A stretch of DNA of 64,000 nt, taken from assembly GCA_028280945.1 (NCBI GenBank), contig JANQKV010000026.1:124001-188000 (forward strand), read 5' to 3'. A model generated the notes under the pieces. The model did not search any database and was not told the DNA's origin. It worked only from the letters and a program-made list of their open reading frames with translations. This document shows positions 60,801 to 64,000 of this stretch, one piece after another. Source of the DNA: Opitutaceae bacterium (lineage in GTDB: Bacteria; Verrucomicrobiota; Verrucomicrobiia; Opitutales; Opitutaceae). Position numbers and translations under genes: made by a program. Each line of letters opens with the position of its first letter. Position 1 is the stretch's first letter.

Positions 60801-63800
60801 GGGCACCGACATCGCCTCGATCATTTACTCGGAAAACACCAACGGAGCGTTTACCACCCAGACCGTCTCAGTGGACAGCGTGAACAAACTCACGACCATC
60901 ACGATTGACGGCGACGGCACCACGGCCGCCACCAACAAGTCCTACGGCGGGCTCACCCTGCAAAGCACCACTCCGGATGGCCGCAGCAACACGATGACCT
61001 ACGACGCCCTGCGCCGCCCTTCGGTAAGCGCAGACTCGCGCATCGGCTCGACCACCTACGCCTACCACAATGGTAAAACCCTGCTGGCGAGCGCCACCGA
61101 ACCCAGCACTGGCGTCACCACCTATGCCTACGACAGCCTCGGCCGCCCGACGCTCGTGACCGATGCGCTGGGGCGCACCACCCGGTCCAGTTATACCAAC
61201 CGCGGTCAACTCGACTACGTCTGGGGCAGCGGCACCTATCCCATCGCCTACGGTTACGATGCGACCTACGGCGACCGCACCAGCATGACCACCTACCGCG
61301 GTGGCAGCGGCTGGGACGGTACAAGCTGGCCCAGCGACACCACTGGCACCGGGGACATCACCACCTGGGTCAACGATGCAGCCACCGGCCTGCTTTATCA
61401 AAAGAAGGATGCTGCCAACCAGGCCGTCTCCTACCTTTATAACAGTTCCAACCTGCTCTCCAAACGCACCTGGGCGCGTGGCGTCACCACCGACTATTCC
61501 TACAGTGGACTCGGCACGGGTGAGCTTACCGTCGTCAACTACTCCGATAGCACACCCGACCTTACCTACACGTATGACCGTCGCGGCTGGGTGGCCACCG
61601 TCGCCGACTACACCGGCACGCGCACCTTCACCTACTGCGAATGTGGCAAGCTGACCCACGAAGCCCACGGGACGGTGCTGCACAACACCTGGGGGCTGAC
61701 CTACCACCTCGACACCGTCAACGGGGCCAACAACGCCAAGGGCCGCACCACCGGCTACACGCTGAAGGAAGGCGCGGCCACGCGCCACAGCCTGACCTAC
61801 GGCTACGACACCGCGGGCCGGCTCAACAACATCACCACCGGTGGGTTGATCGGCACCCACAGCTTCGACTACGCCTACCTGGCGGGCAGCTCCCTCGTGT
61901 CCTCCCTGACGGTGAACGCACCCATCGCCACCGACCCCTTTGTGTTCTCACGCACTTGGGAAAGCGATCGCGACGCGGTGGACGTGGCGCAGACCACTTG
62001 GGACGGCACCACCGTGGCCAGCTACACCTACGCCTACGACGCGGCACACCAGCGCACTTCGGTGATCCAGGGCGGCAGTGCCTTTGCCGACTACGGCACC
62101 AGCGATACCTTCACCCACCGCCGCTTTGGCTACAACACCCGTGGTGAACTGACCTCGGACATTGCCTACGGCAACGGCACGGTCAGCGGCGGAGGCACCG
62201 GGGACCTGCCCGGCCGCCGCTTTGAGTTTGCCTACGATTCTTTGGGCAACCGCACGTCCTCGAACCGCACCGGCGTGGCGGGCCTGGAGGATACCTATAC
62301 CACCAACAACCTCAACCAATACACCCAGCGCGAAAACGATACCATGGCCGTATCGGGCACGGTGGCTAACACCACCACCAGCGTAGTGGTGCGCCCCAGC
62401 GGCGGCAGCTACCAGCTTGCCGGCCGGCAGGCGGGGTATTGGGCCCACGAAGTGACTCCTGCCAATGCCAGCGGACCGGTCAAGCAGACCGTCGACGTGG
62501 TGGCGGCCGATCCCGGCGCGGGCAGTGGGGGAGCCGACTTGGTCTCGACTGAGAGCGCAACCACCACCGTGGCCGCGGCCCTGCAGATCAAGACCTACGA
62601 CTTGGATGGCAACCTGACCGACGACGGGGTATGGACTTACACCTGGGATGCTGAAAACCGGTTGATTGCCATGCAGACAACCAGCACGGCCGCGGGCTTG
62701 GGGGTCGACAATCGCCGCCACGAGTTTTACTACGACTACATGAATCGGCGGGTGCGAAAGAAAACCCACACCTACAACAACATCACCTTGGTGTGGGATG
62801 TGGATGCGGACAGCCGGTTCCTCTACGAAGGCTGGAATGTGATCCACGAGGAAGACGTGGTGGCGGCCCGGGAACGCACCTACGCTTGGGGCCTGGACCT
62901 GGTGAACAGCCTGAGTGCCTCGGCCGGGGTGGGAGCCCTGATGGGTATCCACGACAACCACGGCACCGACCCCGACAAGACCTACCTCGCAGGGTATGAC
63001 GGCAACGGCAACCTGACCACGCTGACTAACCAGGCGGATGGGACCCTGGTCGCTGCCTACGAATATGGCCCGTTTGGCGAATCCATTCGGGCCGAGGGTG
63101 CCTACGCCAAGGACAACCCCTTTAGGTTCTCCACCAAGTATACCGACAACGAAACCGACTTGGTCTACTACGGCATGCGCTACTACGACCCCAAGGATGG
63201 GCGGTTCGTGGGACGTGATCCCATTGAGGAGCAGGGCGGCATCAACCTGTATGCGTTTGTGATAAACAGCCCGCTGAATCGATGGGATTATCTAGGCATG
63301 GACCCTCCTGAAACAACATATACATTAGTGCCGGATTTCAATATCGGTTTTGAACCAAGTGCGAAATGGGGAATATTTTCAGTGGGTTTCAATTACCATG
63401 GAAGCTATGCGGAAACTCGAGTCACCGAGCAGGGGATCGGGCAATTCGGCGAAGTTCATGAGGGCACGATAGGTATTACCACTGATGTTACTGATACAGT
63501 CACATTTAATGTATTAACTGCCGACGTCGAAATATTCGTTTACGAGACGCCAACCGATCCTGGAACTCACGTTGATGTAAGCATAGATGAAGATGCGATA
63601 TCTTTTTCGGTCAATACACCCCTCGGGGAGAATGCTACTTTATCTGGAGAATTTGATCTAGATGATGGTGTTTCTGGTACCCTAAGTTTTGGCGCGGGAA
63701 TAACCGCAAATTTTGGGCTTACTGTGACACGTACAAATGATCATAACCAAGATGGTGCTGGACCGCCAGGTTCGAGTGGACTGGAGACATCTGGTGATGT

Positions 63801-64000
63801 GATTATAATGGACCCATTTGAGATCGAGTCGAGTTCTTCTGCAGGTCCTGACACTTCTGATACTGGTTTCAACTTTGGAGATCTTCGTTCATCTTCAGCT
63901 GGCCCTGCCGGTGCAGTCCATTCACGTGGAGGTATTCGGGGGACTTGGGCTGAATCATTGACTGATCCGGCAAAGATATCTGAGGCACTAGCAATTCACG
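57859..64000 (+). CDS. Giant RHS/YD-repeat protein (3' end outside window)
   Basis: Open from the ATG at 57859 (preceded by AAAGGAGGAAACACC) to the window end: 2047 codons without a stop. Residues 1-24 are a signal peptide. An unknown beta-rich N-terminal part (about 25-640) precedes a shell of YD repeats (TYDYAHRLESRT, YTYDDAGRVATL, YAYDSLGRPTLV, FAYDSLGNRTSS and many more). The RHS core ends with YYDPKDGRFVGRDPIEEQGG and NLYAFVINSPLNRWDYLG at residues about 1780-1814. From there a unique tip begins, AT-richer and unlike the rest, as in polymorphic toxins. A toxic activity for the tip is inferred, not seen. No immunity gene is visible before the edge. Confidence 0.93.
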   Translation, partial: MKTTLLKSLIGSVLGLLICNMLGAVTGAPYVPVRFDGKAEYSGPGTATVSFALLDDAGSTVQIIGESSSVPGWFAPSAPGIAWMEPNKHYRFRIYANNIRAFELNFQAPDGYDVEYEGQLRSSKTWSGITWSPFQTEVVFRLVSQASRAPRYPGADSDLGDGRIFWEAALGAMPDGSSAGSLKVVDNQVHGFNAATVLSPAGLDFSAIHMTYNWQFIPDGVTLVRNPGGVSSPEVPLAIRQVYAPQVVVDVITHTTESYELRFYRREQATDTGSGNVPRFTFTGEHPYLVYKVEREGPPSPTLNGMKLTRSTYAATGGTPLSETISTVTYANTGVWTTTGRHTSALTPTTVEETTVSTVGSTTTQTTKVKPGGSSTVVLQKERDLEAETFGDIPSSVLLGTGATALETVYNYSTDLVNDPANWGLVNGRQFVGNQWERIGRDQKTGKVVARYRPWGNAPIFMNGDGNLGDTESLTYSNNAFGEAARPATGERKINATAVSSFGVTYTDSTVNGKAVVTADRWDYSFDGKRLESETSFYREDVTDYFFRLKIHSQVRPNGTKASYVYERGTLSGSTFTPSTSGPASRVVVIEGADANPGMSATQLTTYGSYDIDDIYVVPGRSTKRVILRDSMARIVRQESHVYGSSGWALLDAENLTYDYAHRLESRTTASNGLSVDYTYTNRGEVHTVTDAEGQMTSYTYDDAGRVATLTKSARAATTGIPAVPELRTAYTYNAAGLVTEIRTGPVGQENLVVSRVYDDAGRVTSETTPDTGTTTISYVLNSGSDGSAVTKTFANSTTETVTHFKDGKPKEVTGTAVVPEYYSYSVSGSWLQATTHVGTAASPRWTETRHDWFGRPVRTAQPGFASGGLSNPSFVTTRTYENNTGFLTKTTATGYADTLYTYDGLGALQESGLDIDGSGTLLAATTDRIQGTEIGFVNTAVNGSATRWWWRTSPWRYGTNGQLNATKVYLGESHQAVSGLGTDIASIIYSENTNGAFTTQTVSVDSVNKLTTITIDGDGTTAATNKSYGGLTLQSTTPDGRSNTMTYDALRRPSVSADSRIGSTTYAYHNGKTLLASATEPSTGVTTYAYDSLGRPTLVTDALGRTTRSSYTNRGQLDYVWGSGTYPIAYGYDATYGDRTSMTTYRGGSGWDGTSWPSDTTGTGDITTWVNDAATGLLYQKKDAANQAVSYLYNSSNLLSKRTWARGVTTDYSYSGLGTGELTVVNYSDSTPDLTYTYDRRGWVATVADYTGTRTFTYCECGKLTHEAHGTVLHNTWGLTYHLDTVNGANNAKGRTTGYTLKEGAATRHSLTYGYDTAGRLNNITTGGLIGTHSFDYAYLAGSSLVSSLTVNAPIATDPFVFSRTWESDRDAVDVAQTTWDGTTVASYTYAYDAAHQRTSVIQGGSAFADYGTSDTFTHRRFGYNTRGELTSDIAYGNGTVSGGGTGDLPGRRFEFAYDSLGNRTSSNRTGVAGLEDTYTTNNLNQYTQRENDTMAVSGTVANTTTSVVVRPSGGSYQLAGRQAGYWAHEVTPANASGPVKQTVDVVAADPGAGSGGADLVSTESATTTVAAALQIKTYDLDGNLTDDGVWTYTWDAENRLIAMQTTSTAAGLGVDNRRHEFYYDYMNRRVRKKTHTYNNITLVWDVDADSRFLYEGWNVIHEEDVVAARERTYAWGLDLVNSLSASAGVGALMGIHDNHGTDPDKTYLAGYDGNGNLTTLTNQADGTLVAAYEYGPFGESIRAEGAYAKDNPFRFSTKYTDNETDLVYYGMRYYDPKDGRFVGRDPIEEQGGINLYAFVINSPLNRWDYLGMDPPETTYTLVPDFNIGFEPSAKWGIFSVGFNYHGSYAETRVTEQGIGQFGEVHEGTIGITTDVTDTVTFNVLTADVEIFVYETPTDPGTHVDVSIDEDAISFSVNTPLGENATLSGEFDLDDGVSGTLSFGAGITANFGLTVTRTNDHNQDGAGPPGSSGLETSGDVIIMDPFEIESSSSAGPDTSDTGFNFGDLRSSSAGPAGAVHSRGGIRGTWAESLTDPAKISEALAIH

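Noticed and set aside
61948..62961. 337-codon minus-strand gene inside the RHS protein
   Set aside because: Antisense shadow of the repeat-rich, GC-rich YD region; no start signal or family.

Overview
The window looks like chromosomal DNA of a GC-rich, Gram-negative member of the Verrucomicrobiota (Opitutales-like). This placement is an inference from gene content: PEP-CTERM proteins, a type IV-like pilin and PilC, Mla/MCE lipid transport, a b-type SdhCAB complex, Tat-exported MocA-like oxidoreductases, a free-standing four-helix-bundle protein and a giant RHS protein. No rRNA or phylogenetic marker was compared.

Layout. Positions 1-9 kb hold the 3' part of a PEP-CTERM gene, a pilin, argG, two small exported proteins and a leftward operon for an MCE/Mla lipid transporter (6359-3809) led by an unknown exported protein full of aromatic-Pro-aromatic repeats, then a Tat-exported metallo-hydrolase. 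Positions 9-20 kb hold convergent rsmD/rsmE, tRNA-Gly, pilC, an NtrC-like regulator with a ruined ATPase, carB, purU, a YfgM-like protein, a duplicated tRNA-Pro locus with a GIY-YIG nuclease between the copies, a LysM protein and a NUDIX hydrolase. Positions 20-33 kb hold a PaaK-like ligase, sdhC-sdhA-[four-helix-bundle element]-sdhB, a DUF3047/glycosyltransferase/DUF547 run, an AbgT transporter, lysA-panB and a MocA-type oxidoreductase. Positions 34-44 kb hold an aldo/keto reductase, a periplasmic-sensor histidine kinase, gpsA, an SSS symporter whose small subunit is separated from it by an inverted PEP-CTERM gene, an IMPase-like phosphatase and chrA. Positions 44-54 kb hold cusA-cusB with a Cys-rich exported protein, an exonuclease plus CNMP/CBS/DUF294 pair, and a SatD gene with three palindromic operators over its promoter. 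Positions 54-64 kb hold a rightward operon of five exported proteins: two fibre-like paralogues, a type-3-thrombospondin-repeat protein, a small helical protein and an RHS/YD-repeat protein of more than 2047 residues that runs off the window.

The most unusual parts are (1) the tRNA-Pro/GIY-YIG duplication, whose upstream tRNA copy carries two 19-nt hairpin-like inserts around the T-loop; (2) the four-helix-bundle gene inside the sdh operon, bounded by an inverted repeat so the mRNA could fold like a 23S rRNA intervening sequence; (3) the fibre/RHS operon, with a base-composition break exactly at the RHS core-tip junction; (4) the repeat-rich candidate outer-membrane protein of the MCE operon; (5) the SatD triple operator; and (6) the 32-cysteine exported protein beside cusBA.
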